Shown: positions 32,174-43,676, numbered from the stretch's first letter. The stretch: DNA of 64,000 nucleotides from Diprion similis (GCF_021155765.1 NC_060105.1:16277001-16341000); one strand, 5' to 3'. The notes: a model not told the origin generated them from the letters alone. Made by a program: numbers and translations.

Positions 32174-33146
32174 ATATGTACTGCTTTTTGTGGATGACCT
32201 ATTGATAAGCAGCAATGACATGACTAAGATTAAGAAATTAAAGTTGAAACTGTCGGAGAAATTTAACATGAAAGATTTGGGCAAAGTAGACAATTATATA
32301 GGAATAGAAATTAATCAGGATTATGAAAATAAAGTAATGAAATTGAGTCAAGAGAAATTGATTGAGTCTTTAGCTGAAAAATATGATATTAAAAATGCAA
32401 AACTATATGATACGCCTATGGAAATGAATCTTAAACTAGCAAACTCTGAAAAACCAGACAGCAGTCAGAATTACAGAAACCTAATTGGTGCTTTGCTATT
32501 TATAAGCTCCGGCACTAGGCCAGATATTACTTTTTGTGTAAATTACTTATCAAGATTTCAAAACTCTTACGATGAGACACACTATAAATATGCGTTGAGA
32601 GTGTTGAAGTATCTGTATAAAACGAAAGATTTGAAGTTAACATATAAAAATAACAATGATGCTGATTTCTTAGACTGCTTTGTCGATGCCGATTGGGCAG
32701 GTGACCCAATCGATAGAAAATCAACATCAGGATATGTGGTAAGAGCATATGGAAATCCAATATTTTGGAGAACCCGAAAACAAAATATAGTTACGAAATC
32801 GTCAACCGCAGCGGAATATGTGTCATTATCCGAAGCAACTTCTGAGGTAATATTTTTGAAAGGAATTTTGAAAACATTTGATGTAAATTTTGAGAAACCC
32901 ACAATGATATATGAAGATAATAGTGGGGCTAAGACAATAGCAGATAACGGAAATTTTTCGAAGATATCAAAGAATATAGGAATTCATTATTACCATGTTC
33001 ATGATGAAGTTCTGAATCGAGAGATTGAAGTAATAAAAGTTGATACAGAGGAAAATATAGCAGATATCTTTACAAAGTCCCTAGGAAAACAAAAATTCAT
33101 AAAGTTCAGAGAAATGTTGAGTCTTTTGAAATCTCAAGATTAATCA
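32174..33146 (+). pseudogene. Copia RT second part and RNase H
   Basis: The frame resumes after E2 with LLFVDDLLISS (catalytic FVDD), KFNMKDLGKVDNYIGIEI, NYRNLIGALLFISSGTRPDI and then RNase H: CFVDADWAGDPIDRKSTSGY, RKQNIVTKSSTAAEYVSLSEA, EDNSGAKTIA, and the last block ADIFTKSLGKQKF before TAA. It is intact from 32174 to the stop at 33141-33143. With E2 removed it would join the first RT part apart from the 30573 deletion. Confidence 0.88.
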
Positions 33147-33192
33147 TAAGTTTAAGGATAAAAAAAAAAAAAAATTGTAATGAAAATACAAA

Positions 33193-33204
33193 TGTAAGGA
33201 GGCG
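33193..33204 (+). other. Copia polypurine tract
   Basis: A purine-rich stretch, TGTAAGGAGGCG, lies immediately before the 3' LTR start TGTTGAG. Confidence 0.5.
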
Positions 33205-33357
33205 TGTTGAGTGTATACATTTGTATTTAGAATAAGAAATTAAGAGATTAAGAGATCGCACAATGTTTGTCATCACTAACTAAGTGGATATGTGTTCTTC
33301 TACCTATTAATCCTTTTAGACGGCGGTTGCCTGGAAGACAGTATAATTAGAACCGTT
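33205..33357 (+). repeat. Copia 3' LTR, truncated by a LINE
   Basis: It matches 26564-26716. The last dozen bases of the LTR are missing because LINE sequence starts at 33358. Confidence 0.85.
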
Positions 33358-33400
33358 AGACCTTTAACATGTCAGCTGTATACTGTACCGATAGTCCTTC

Positions 33401-36400
33401 TTACATCTCTTCTCTAATTTTCAGGGTTATAGCCGCAAATGTCTTGGTGCTCTTGAACATCTCCTTGGCGAACAGCGTGTGCATTTCCGGAGGCCAGGTG
33501 AGTCCCACTTCTTCCAATTTTGCTTTAAGGTCCGCTCTCTCAGCACGGAAGATTGGACAATCAAATATTAGGTGTGATACTGAGTCAGGGAGCCCGCATT
33601 CACAGTTTTCCATATTTATTAGTCCAAGTGACTTCAGTTTGCAGTTGAAGTCTCCATGCCCGGAGACTAGCTGAGTGACGTAGAAATTCGGCTCAAACCA
33701 CGTGACTTCGAGTCTGTTACGCACATCGGGAAAGATTTCAAAGGTAAGTAGCCCTTTAGTTGTGTCCTCCCACCTTTTTTGCCAGATTCGCACTACCTCT
33801 TTTCTGATAAGACCTTTAGCCTCACTCACCGACACCTGCCCGTTTAACGTTCTTATGCATTCAAATTTCAAATCTCCAATAGAGACGTCTTTTCCTTTTC
33901 GCAGGTGATACCAGCAGACCCTTTCAGCCACAACTATGTCTATGGATGGCTCACCCGCTATGATGGTAATAGCGTCTGCAGAGATTGTCCGGTATGCCTT
34001 TGTTGTCCGAATGAGGGCCTGCCTTTGGACACTAATAAGGGCTCTCTTTCCCCGTTCATCCAGCCTCTTGACCCAACTAGCCGCAGCATATGTAAGAGTA
34101 GGTACGATGAGTCCTTTGTAAATAATATTAAGCGCCTTTGCTTTCAATCCCCATGTCTTCCGTGCGATCGCATACAATGCGTTAGCTTTTGAATTACACT
34201 TTTGTGTTATGTATTTTAAATGTGATTTTATGCCCATCCTGGTATCCAGGAATATCCCTAGGTATTTGCACGTATCGACCGACCTTATCTGTTTCCCGTG
34301 TAGTTTTATGTTCGGGGGTCTTCTCACGTCAAGTTTACCTTCAACCAGGAGCATGACAGTCTTAGGTTGAGAAAGTCGCAGTCTGTGTAATCCACATTTT
34401 TCTTCCAGTACTGCCATGACCTCATTGCCCTTCGCCTCTAACTCAATTCTTGCGTTTCCTTCAATCAGTATTGCTACGTCGTCGGCGTACGTGATCACAT
34501 TACACCCTGTGTCACCTGGTTCTGATAATATCATGAAACTGTACATTCCATAACCTTGGGCCTAGACAAGAACCTTGGGGGCATCCTTTTGTGATAGTCT
34601 TCTCCACACTATCATAGTTCCCGCTTAATTTTACCTTTCTGTCCCTGAGGTAGTCTTTGATCAGATAGTACATATCTTTTTGGCAACCTCTGTCTACCAG
34701 GCATTTGAGGACGATCGGCCACCAGACGCTATCGAACGCACCTTCAATGTCTATGAAAATCGAGAGCACATACTTAGCTTCAGAATCCCTAACTACATTG
34801 CCGAACTCAACAATCGCATCTTCTGTAGAAAGCCCTGGCATGAAGCCATACTGGTGTTTCGAATTACCGTTTACGAAGACAGATTCCATTCTACTGGCTA
34901 TAAGTTTCTCCAGGACTTTACTCATCGCTGGCAGGAGGCAGATTGGTCGATAAGATTTTGCCTCAGAGGGGTCCTTATCATTTCCCTTGAGTAGTGCCCT
35001 TACTAGGTCGGTTTTCCAGTCGACGGGGAAAACTCCGAGAGTGAAGCAAGAGTTATAGATGTTGGTGAGCTCTTTTCTCAGGGACTTCCACGCCGCCTTG
35101 AGAACTTCAACTTCCATTAGGTCCACTCCCGGAGCCTTGCCATTCTTCATACTTATGATAGCCGTTTCAACCTCGCGTGAGGTCAAGGGTACGCTAAGTA
35201 CTGCTTCTTTGCCATCCCAAGGATCTGTTGTTGATGCCAATCTTATGTCGCTGTGTTTATCAAGTTCTGTAGATACATCGTCGTCCGGGAAAAGCCTGTT
35301 TATAAGGTTCATCGAAGAGTCCTTCCACGTTGAGGCCTCACCTGCGTCGCCTTTTATCGAGTGTGGGATTTCAGCAACCTTTATCCTTTTCGTCTCGATC
35401 TTGTATGGGACACCCCAGGCGTTTCGGTTGCCGTTCTTAGTGACATATGCTTCCCAACTAGTCGATCTTGCACTACGGATTGATTGGTGGTACCTCTTTC
35501 ACAGGCAAATGTACTGTAACCGGAGCGAAGCTCGTTCTTCCATACCGATGCCATGACGCTGAGACCTTTTTCGAAATTTATAGACTACTTTTTTGTCTAT
35601 GGTGAGTTGATCATTCCACCAGGGGACTGCTTTTGGCCTCTTTACTATTTTTGGCATCGATACTACGCATGCTTTTGTTACAAGTTTTGTAACTTCCCTT
35701 ATTTGGTATTCAAGTTGTTCTTTATCTTAGATGGCTTCCGTATTGAGACAGTGACACTTTCTAAGTTCGAGAAAGGTTGTGAATTTGTCCCAACTGGCCT
35801 TCTTAACGGCGAACCGGTTTCCTGGGGTATTCTGGTGATTCCTCATACTCGTGCTTAGGGTAGTACAGTTATCTATCGTGATGAAGACGTATCGGTTGTC
35901 GCTAGTTGTCCAGTCCTCTTGAACCGCCCAAGACCTGATGTGCCCGACCAGGTTTGCAGTAATCAGTGTTACATCGATGCTACTCTCGCCACTACCTGAA
36001 CTAAAGGTGCTCGGTTGTCCTTTTTTGTTTAGGACAACGAGTCCGTGAGAAGCGATGAATTCTTCAACTTTTTTACCCCTGTGATCCAGGTGTGCACTAC
36101 CCCACGTAGGCGACCTAGCGTTTGCGTCCATCCCGATGACGACTTTACCCCCTTTCAAATCGATGAGAGTGCGCTTGAGTTGCGCCAGGTATGGCTCTAT
36201 TTCATCCTGAAATTGGCAGTAGAAGGATATCACGTATATGTGACCAGCGTTAGAGATTGTCTGGGCAGTAACGCAGTGGCTGCTGCAGTGTTTCACACAT
36301 TTCATGACGTCTATATCTCTGTTCGCAACTATGATGGACGCCATCGGAGGTTTAGTTTTTGTGTCTCCTGTTATTACACCTCTAGTTAGGCCAAATTCCG

Positions 36401-36563
36401 TGATAGCGTGATTCCATGAGTAAGGTTCCTGCGCCAGTACGATGTCGATGTTATTCTCCTTCATGGTTTGCCTTATCTCAGCGGTGACATGCTTAGCTCT
36501 CTGCATGTTCAATTGCACCACTTTCAAGGTAGGATTACGCACTGCCATAGTCAGTTTGGTCAA
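33401..36563 (-). pseudogene. R1-like LINE ORF2 (endonuclease-RT), broken
   Basis: The endonuclease (36563 to about 35850) starts KVVQLNMQRAKHVTAEIRQ with LAQEPYSW, VIGMDANARSPTWGS and SSIDVTLITANL, which is R1-clade style. The RT is in two frames: 35312-34512 (SYRPICLLPAMSKVLEKLI, QYGFMPGLSTEDAI, FIDIEGAFDSVW, TKGCPQGSCLGP) and 34546-33401 (catalytic YADDVAILI, then SQPKTVMLLVEG, and a zinc-binding end CECGLPDSVSHLIFDCP). Frameshifts lie near 35850-35600 and 34530. The enzyme nicks the target and copies the RNA. This copy is dead. Confidence 0.82.
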
Positions 36564-37800
36564 TTTGTAATTTTAGGGTCTTTTGATAACTACCGCACTC
36601 CTTTGACGTTGCCGGGTGATCATGCATCATTCTACTCTTTCTGCAGTTCGCGCAGGTCGGCTTTTTGTCCTTGTTTGGACAATTCTCTGACTGATGACCG
36701 GTATCGGCGCACTGTCTACATATTGATTCCGTTCTTTTGCAGTGGGCTGCTATGTGGCCAAATTTCTGGCACTTGAAACACCTGGCAACAGCTACATAGT
36801 CTTTGACGCCGCATGCCATCCACCCCACGTACACTTTGCCTTTGCCCTTCAGGTGATTTCTTATCTCTGGGCTGGTTTGCGCTACCCAGTTCGTGCCTGG
36901 GTTGTTTCTACTTCCTGTCTGAAATAGCAGCTGAAAATTGGCTCTGAACTTGTCCCAATCCATACTCTCAAAATTTTGTTTATGTATCATTTCTTCAATA
37001 TTTTCCTTTGACTCGTTTCTCGATACCGCGTAGATTATCATCCTTGGCTTCTTTTTCTTCGTTTCTCCAATGGTGTAGCCCCTCTGCTTCAGATTAGGGT
37101 TGTTGATAATTTTTTCCATGGATTCTTTGTCCGCCGTTTCTACTAAGATGCCCTTATTATTAATTTGTTTAACGTTCTTAATCTTGATATTCTCTGTCTT
37201 GGGGTCGACACATTCCATAAGTGCGATCTTCGTCTCTTCGCTGTTTTTTCCCCTACCTCCAGGGGGGTAGATGGTTACTGTTTCGCCTTTCCGCTGAATG
37301 TTCGCTGTCACGTGAACTTCCGAAGGGGTATTGCTAGCAGTCCATGCCTGGCCCTCGACAATCTCAGCGTACGAACCGGTCGCGTGTTTTTGCGACGATA
37401 GATCTTGTTTTGGATCCCTGATCGCGTCGTTAAGTTCTTCTGCCAGGCGCAGGTTGGCCAGGACGGCGAGTTCAATGTTTTTCAGGTTCTTCGGGCTGCT
37501 TTGTCTGTGTGCTTTGCGTGAGCCCTTGAGCTGTCCTTCCAGGTAACGATTGTCACTGATTAAGTCCATGAGAATACTTATCAGGTCTTTCATTTTGTTA
37601 GATATAAAGGTAGTGTGTTCTTTGGCAATCTTCTTCACGGGGTTCAGACAGAATGCAATTACCTCCACTTCTATGTTTTTTGCCTCTTTGAGCGCCAAAG
37701 CTTGATTTCTTGTCGGCCTGTAGTCAACAGTGTATCCCGACAGTGAGAACGGCTTGCGAGCCAAAGCCGGCAGTTCCAAAGAATCGCCGAACAGTACCCC
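36535..37800 (-). CDS. R1-like LINE ORF1 (nucleic-acid-binding, three CCHC)
   Basis: An open frame to the stop at 36535. The N-terminal part is coiled-coil-like and charged (LKEAKNIEVEVIAFC, NKMKDLISILMDLIS), followed by an RRM-like region (NIKIKNVKQINNKGILVET) and three zinc knuckles: CFKCQKFGHIAAHC, CRQCADTGHQSENC and CANCRKSRMMHDH. It overlaps the ORF2 start by 29 nt. The frame runs on upstream to 37893, but the codons right of about 37800 belong to a different sequence on the plus strand, so the true start has been lost. Confidence 0.75.
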   Translation of the reverse strand, partial: GVLFGDSLELPALARKPFSLSGYTVDYRPTRNQALALKEAKNIEVEVIAFCLNPVKKIAKEHTTFISNKMKDLISILMDLISDNRYLEGQLKGSRKAHRQSSPKNLKNIELAVLANLRLAEELNDAIRDPKQDLSSQKHATGSYAEIVEGQAWTASNTPSEVHVTANIQRKGETVTIYPPGGRGKNSEETKIALMECVDPKTENIKIKNVKQINNKGILVETADKESMEKIINNPNLKQRGYTIGETKKKKPRMIIYAVSRNESKENIEEMIHKQNFESMDWDKFRANFQLLFQTGSRNNPGTNWVAQTSPEIRNHLKGKGKVYVGWMACGVKDYVAVARCFKCQKFGHIAAHCKRTESICRQCADTGHQSENCPNKDKKPTCANCRKSRMMHDHPATSKECGSYQKTLKLQIDQTDYGSA

Positions 37801-37822
37801 GACCTCTGACTGGAGGTTGTGA

Positions 37823-38386
37823 CTGCCGCCAGGAAGGTCCAAGAAGACAGGGAGGCAGAGCGGACGGCCGCTCACCAAACGGCCATCTGGCACCCGCCTA
37901 GCTCGGGCGGACCGTGGTCAACAGACCCCGCGAGTAGCCCAGGTGACCACCGCCACGGGCTCAGAAGATCTAACGGATTGGGCGTTACAGCGTGCCACAC
38001 GCTCCGTAGGCACCCGGACCTCAGACCACCACAAGCGCGTCACTATCGCCGACACCCCGCCGGAAGTGTTCGGCCAACAGGAACCAGAAAGAGCCGCACC
38101 TAAATCTCCCACCAGCCGGCCAAGGGAACCAGCCACCAGCACCTCCAGCACCAAGCCGCGCTACGAACGGCCGACTAAGGGAGGGGGGTCCCCGTACGGC
38201 AGTTGTTGGATCTGCCAGCGATTTTGCCAGCGCATACCCGCCTGCGACAACCGGACAGACGACGACGTCGTCTGCTATAAATGCGGCATATATGGCTATA
38301 AACACGTGGACTGCCCGGGGTGTCATCCCGCGCCAGCGACGAACAACAAGCGCCCGGAGCGAGGGGTTAACCACTCCAATATTTAA
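37823..38386 (+). pseudogene. Gag-like zinc-knuckle protein, 5'-truncated
   Basis: An open frame of about 187 codons, GC-rich, with a Pro/Thr/Ser/Arg-rich body and a C-terminal Cys cluster: CWICQRFCQRIPAC followed by CYKCGIYGYKHVDCPGC. The last resembles a CCHC knuckle with an aromatic residue near the usual His. The composition and the end cluster look like a retroelement gag. No ATG fits the 5' side, where the R1-like LINE begins. The stop is followed within 10 bp by a GATTAC-rich array. What element it belongs to is unknown. Confidence 0.45.
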
Positions 38387-38395
38387 TGTACACCT

Positions 38396-38565
38396 GATTA
38401 CCGGTAATCACTGATTACAAGGATTACAGGAGATTACAGATTACTGATGATTACTGGCTGATTACAGAATGATTACAGGAGATTACAGGGGATTAGAGGG
38501 GATTAAAGATGACTACAGATGATTACCAAGGTTTATAGACGATTACAGAAAATCATAAATGATTA
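38396..38565. repeat. GATTAC-rich degenerate array 1
   Basis: About 15 units of GATTAC separated by 2-6 bases. A second such array in inverted orientation lies at 45357-45515; both adjoin the sequence GAGGGGTTAACCACTCC (38361-38377, reverse complement at 45515-45531). Confidence 0.8.
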
Positions 38566-38599
38566 CAATACAAAACATTATACATTTTATTTTAATATG

Positions 38600-38985
38600 T
38601 AATATATATTTGTACGTACAGTAGATATATCGTTCTATCTTAAATATCTAAAATTACTAAAAGTTAAAGATTCTAATATGTATACAGAAAGAACATCCCT
38701 ATTAGCAGGATTTGTAACAGTACGTTTTCATATCACATGAGGCACATACATGTGTACATACCTCAGCACATACTTTAGATATATTTTTCTATCTTACATG
38801 TCTAAAATCACGAACAGTTGAAGATTCTGATATATTTGTACGTATAGTAGATACATCTTTCTATCTTAAATATCTGGAATCACGAAAAGTTGAAGATCCT
38901 GATATCTATACAGAAATAACATCCCTATTGGCAGGATTTATTATAGTACGTTTTCAAATCACAAAAAGTTAAAAATACTAATATC
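38600..38985. repeat. AT-rich tandem triplication
   Basis: Three diverged units of about 100-130 bp share TTTCTATCTTAAATATCT, AGTTGAAGATTCTGATAT and ACATCCCTATTGGCAGGATT. They lie at the 3' end of the transposase-like pseudogene. Confidence 0.7.
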
Positions 38986-41245
38986 TACGCGAAGATGACT
39001 ATCTTTTATGACAGGATTTGGTATAGTACATATATAGTTTTCGATATCGTAGTATCCATGGAAGTCCATGTCAGCTTGGATCAATTTTCCATTCGGTTCA
39101 ATAGAAAACCACGAACAGAGGTAGCCTAAGCCTTTTCCTTTCTCATTCGTCCTTTTAACAGGAGCACTTGAAGCTGAAAATTCTCTAGTCCTCGTTTTAC
39201 CCGACAAATAAGAAAATCCTAAAATTCTGCCGACCAGCGCATTCCCGTTTAGCGATCTAAAAGCACACCAATTACCTATGGACACCATGTCTTCCTGCAT
39301 CACCTCAGTTGGATGTCGTGCAGTAGAATGTGCATGATCATGTGCAGATGCCAACGTTGTTATTGGTGCCTTCACTCTGTGTAGACGGTCACTGCTGAGT
39401 GAGTTGGCCCTGGAACTGAGCATCCAGCATAGTGTCGATTTTTTTATGATAGACTTATTACCAGTACCATCTACCACTTGCACGAAAGGACTATTTACGG
39501 GAAGTTCAGCCGTAGAAAACTTATCATTAAATCTTGTGAGGCTCAATTTATCTGATGAAATGATACACATGTCCTCACATATTGTATCATCATCCACAAT
39601 GGTATTGTTGTTTCCGAGATTGGTGCTAGTAAGTATATCTTCATACGATGTTGTTTTATCTCGGATGCGGTTGTTCAGATCATCGGTGACACTTTCAGCT
39701 TCGATATCGCTTTCATTATCATCATCGTCGGGTAGTTCCAAAGGTAGCTCTTTGGAAACAGATAGAATTGAAAAAGAGACCACGGGAATTTCGACCACGT
39801 GCATATTCAGCCCCTCCGCCATGCGTAAAGCATGTTCCCGTACGAGTACAATTACCCGTTCAATTTCCTCGTCATTCGGTAAATAGGAAGTTGTCTCATC
39901 ATTCAGAATCTCAGGTCCAGTCTCCAATAGGGTCGCTCTCTTATTACGAGGAAAGCTGTAAGTGTTGTCCAGTGTTTGAGACACATCATTTTGTAGATCT
40001 ATCTGCCGAACGCGGTGCAGAAATTCCAGCATGCTGAAGTTGATGATTGTGGAATAGGTCGATGTCATCGAACGTGCTGAACGGAAAAAAGACTCGCATG
40101 GCTGGCAACTCCATAACCATGGCTTCAACAATTGCTGATAATCAGTTTTTCGCAGGTATCTGACCATTTGGATAAAAGCATGCGCATTGAGCTCGAAGCA
40201 CGTGTATGTGTTTACCGTAATAAAATTCGCAGTTGCCGAATACCCGGAATCTCTAAGCCATAGCATCCACAGCCTCAGAAAAAATACACACTGCCAGATG
40301 TTCTGTATTCGTAGGAGTGGAGTTATTTCACGATCCATGAAGGAACCCACAGCCAGCCGGGCCATTTCGAGATATGTGACAGTAGCCTTTGCTTCGACCA
40401 CACTTTTCGTCAGTAATCGGGTTACTCGTTCATCTTGTCCTTTGGTTCGAGATCCAAAGGGGTTAGCATATGTTGATCCTTGCTCACCTGTGCTATGAGA
40501 AACTTGAGGTGACTTGGGTATACCAAATACTGTCCCATTGGTAATACAACAGATGGTTTCAAAAGGCGAGTTCTCAATTTCGTAGCAATGTGGATATGGT
40601 CTTGGACAAAACATGGAGTTCCACTAGGATTACCCAGGAACCAATCATCCCAGTGTGGCGCATCCCTCGGCATCTCAGCTGTGCCCATCTCCATCGTAGT
40701 AGCAAATGCACGGCATTTCATTGCTTTAAGCAATTTTGGATCTCCGTCAGAGGAAAAGCCAAGAATTTGAATATTTAATTTGCTAGCTTCTTCTATCATC
40801 CAGTCCCATTTGTTGATGACATCTTTGTACTTGAATTTATTATCAGTACCGTACAGTGACAAGCAAAATGCTGGGGCATTGTTGACGAGGGGTTGACCCA
40901 TGATACAGTATGCATTACTAGCCACAGTTTTATGCTTATAATAATCCTGTATCACTTTGGCGGACGTTGCTGGAAAGGCACATTGACGAGGGACTCCATC
41001 CGAGTTCAGTGGCAACACAAGCCCAACGAGCAGATTAGTCACAGGATCATATTGAACTTTTCCTGTGATTCTCGTGGCTCAGTTACAGAACTGGTAGAAG
41101 CACTTATGATGCGTTGGACTGGCGTTATAGATGGTAACGCACCACTCAAATTACTGTACAAAATCTCATACATTTTGCGCCCTCCGAGTAAAAATAGATA
41201 TGCTGCAAATTTTTTAAGTGTGTCAGCATCTTGACCTCGATCTTG
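38959..41245 (-). pseudogene. Uncharacterised transposase-like gene, frameshifted
   Basis: Three minus-strand frames make up one gene. The first (41245 to about 41080) has LKKFAAYLFLLGGRKMYEIL; the second (about 41070-40435) has ILGFSSDGDPKLLKAM, a DDE-like strand, and CFVQDHIHIATKLRTRLL; the third (about 40430-38959) has TYTCFELNAHAFI, PWLWSCQPCESFFRSARSM and an acidic linker, ending in a conserved basic part. The repertoire of D/H residues in RNase-H-like strands suggests a cut-and-paste transposase or a domesticated relative seen in many metazoan genomes. I cannot name the superfamily. Two 1-bp frameshifts (near 41075 and 40430) kill it. Confidence 0.5.
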
Positions 41246-41275
41246 ACTATAACGCTCGCCCCCTTTCTTTTTTCA

Positions 41276-41572
41276 ACTAATCAATTTTTATCAATATTCG
41301 ATGTATCGATTTTTGAAATTAACTGATTTTTATCAATATTCGATACAACAATTTTTATCAATATTCGATATTTGAAATAAACTAATCACTTTTTATCGAT
41401 ATTCGATATTCAATATTCAATGCACCATATATTTAATGTTCAATACACCATATACCGAATATTGATGGAAATTGATTAGTTTATTTCAAATACCAAATAT
41501 TGATAAAAATTGATCAGTTGATTTCAAAAATCGATGCATCGAATATTGATAAAAATTGATCAGTTGATTTCA
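41276..41572. repeat. Large AT-rich hairpin, about 300 bp
   Basis: The arm 41276-41322 (CTAATCAATTTTTATCAATA...) matches the reverse complement of 41524-41570 at about 44 of 47 positions. Further internal arms around TTTTTATCAATATTCGATA continue towards the centre near 41420. Foldback or MITE-type element. Confidence 0.8.
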
Positions 41573-41734
41573 AATGGTAACAACATATATACGTATAAAT
41601 ACGATGCAATAAGGTTTGTCGTCGTTTAACCAAGCATTAGTGTCAAAATTAATTATTTTATCAAAGAAATTACGTCTTTTTCTTATCTTCCTATTGCAAG
41701 CTTTCTTTTTGTCGAAAAATGAAAGCTCGAAATC

Positions 41735-43541
41735 ATATAGCATGTGAAGGGCCCTTAAACCAACGTTCATTTACGTCCAAGGTCACGGTTGTGCATCTTG
41801 TCGTATCATCGGCCGGATTCTGTTCCGACGGGACCCATCTCCACTCAGAAGTTTCCGTGAGTTCACTTATTTCACCTAATCGGTGGGACACAAAGGCTTG
41901 ATATAACCGGGGTTCTGTTTTAATCCATAAGAGGACTGTGCGCGAATCCGACCAGAAAACGCGCCGATCTACTCGAAATTTGTGTTCAGATTCTATGGTT
42001 TTGGCGAGACGGCTCGCTATCGCGGCTGCTTGTCATTCAAGGCGGGGGATCGAGAGTGGTTTCAACGGGCTGACTCTGCTCTTCGACGCTATGACGCTCG
42101 TTTGGAACAATCCGTTCTCGAGTCGGAACCTCCAGTAGCCCACCGTCGCGTATGCTTTTGCACTCACGTCAGAGAAAACGTGTAATTCTATCGATTCAGC
42201 TTTGACGTCAGACGCCAGATAGTGCCTTCGTATAGAGCATCGGCTGATCTTCGGTAGATCGCTGATCCATGCTTGCCACGCGGAAAATTCGTTGTCGGCT
42301 AGGATGCTATCCCACTGAATACCGCTGACCCATACGTCCTGCATTATGATTTTAGATCTGATCAGGAACGGTGCTAGGAAACCCAGGGGGTCGAAGATAG
42401 ACATTATAATTTTTAGAAATTCTCTTTTCGATGGTCGGCTCAACCCCGTGAGTATCTCGTGCGGGATTTTGTTCAACCCTATGTTGAACGTGAACGAGTC
42501 CGAGAGGGTATTCCATTGTAAGCCGATGGCTTTTTCGTTTTCTTTGGCGGGATCGGGCGTTCCGAGTACGACTGTTCCGGAGGCTCGATCGGAAGCCGGT
42601 ACGGCATTTAATACCTCTGGATTGTTGCTAGCCCATCCGTGCATCTCAAAGCCCCCCTGCCGTTTAATCTCTATAATTTCCCGGATCACCTTGATCGCAT
42701 CATTCGCATCGTCCGCAGATTCGCAGCTGTCTAGTAGGTCGTCCATGTAACAGTTGTCTACAATGGCCATAGTTGCTTCAGGCATGGAGTTTACGAATTC
42801 CTTGGCGTTTAAGTTCTTGATATATAAGGCGCTACACGGTGAGGATTTCGCGCCGAATATAAGCGAGGTCATAGCGTACTCATCTGGTGATCGCTGCCTA
42901 TCCCGCCCTCGCCATAGGAAACGCTGCGCGTCGCGATCTTCCTCTCGCACTTTGATTCGCAGGAACATATCTCTTATGTCCCCTTTAAACGCGACCGGGT
43001 GTTGTCGAAAGCGGATTAATACTCCTAACAGGGGTTTGAGAAGGTCTGGTCCTTTTAACAGCCGATCGTTTAGGGACACCCCATGTGATTTTGCCGCGGC
43101 GTCGAATACTAATCTGACTTTTTCGGGCTTGTTCGGATTAAAGACACCGAAATGAGGTAAATATCACCGACGGTCCGCCTCGGTTCTCTTGACGATTTTC
43201 TTCGCGTAGCCATTCTCTATGAATCTTTCCATTTCCCGATAATATAGCGCGGCGTAATGCGGATCGCGATCCAGTTTTTTCTCCAGATTCCATAGTCTTT
43301 TGAGAGCGGTTTCTTTGCTACTGGGGCAGTTTTTGTCATCGTTTTTCCACAGCAAGCCCGTTTCCCACGAAGTTCCGACACGACGGCTTGTGGTTTCCAA
43401 TAGTAGGTTGGCTCTTTTCTCACCGAGGCTGGTTTTAACCGTTGTTGAAACCCCCAGCGCGTCTTCTTGAAAATACGATTTGACCATACCGTGGAGTTCC
43501 GCGTCTGCGCTTGGCCAGTGGAAAAATATCCGATTGCTCAT
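41735..43541 (-). pseudogene. BEL/Pao pol: RT and RNase H, broken
   Basis: Read leftward: 43541-43164 is the RT start (HYAALYYREMERFIENGYAKKI). 43079-42033 carries the palm (FKGDIRDMFLRIKV, RFLWRG, SLIFGAKSSPCSALYI and the catalytic NCYMDDLLDS) and the BEL-type SIFDPLGFLAPF...DVWVSGIQWD. An in-frame TGA near 42031 interrupts SIPRLE/QAAAIASRLAKT. The same frame then continues as RNase H (FWSDSRTVLLWI, EWRWVPSEQNPADDTTR) to about 41735. Gag and protease are missing: the RT starts about 115 bp from the primer-binding site. A 1-2 bp break lies near 43120-43160. Confidence 0.85.
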
Positions 43542-43656
43542 CGGCTGGTCTTTCTCTGCGTGCGGTCATTGCCACCTTTCTCACTCGCGGTTCAGACACT
43601 AGCTGACTATGGCGATAGACTAGTGTCCCCCTTCCCTGTTTCCCGGCAATTAAATC

Positions 43657-43674
43657 TCCCGGGTTTCGGCACCA
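43657..43674 (-). other. BEL/Pao primer-binding site
   Basis: On the minus strand the 18-mer TGGTGCCGAAACCCGGGA ends in the complement of CCA and lies 2 bp inside the proposed LTR end (CA at 43678-43677). I do not assign the tRNA. Confidence 0.5.
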
Positions 43675-43676
43675 AA

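Larger units (their letters stand above)
26564..33357 (+). mobile_element. Copia LTR retrotransposon with nested insertions
   Basis: Two LTRs (26564-26727 and 33205-33357, the latter cut by a LINE) flank Copia-type gag, RT and RNase H fragments in plus orientation. The LTRs differ at about 3 of 150 compared positions. Inside lie a hairpin element (27330-27632) and two TGTRACG-type elements (27910-29925 and 30681-32173). The end of gag, protease and integrase are missing. Confidence 0.85.
33358..37800 (-). mobile_element. R1-like non-LTR retrotransposon, decayed
   Basis: On the minus strand it runs from ORF1 with three zinc knuckles (right) through endonuclease and RT to its 3' end inside the Copia LTR (left). 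ORF2 is broken by frameshifts. It is not in ribosomal DNA, unlike canonical R1. The 5' limit near 37800 is set by the start of another coding sequence on the plus strand. Confidence 0.75.

Noticed and set aside
38396..38565. Spaced GATTAC units as a CRISPR or origin-type iteron array
   Set aside because: The units are degenerate with spacers of only 2-6 bases; a minisatellite explains them.
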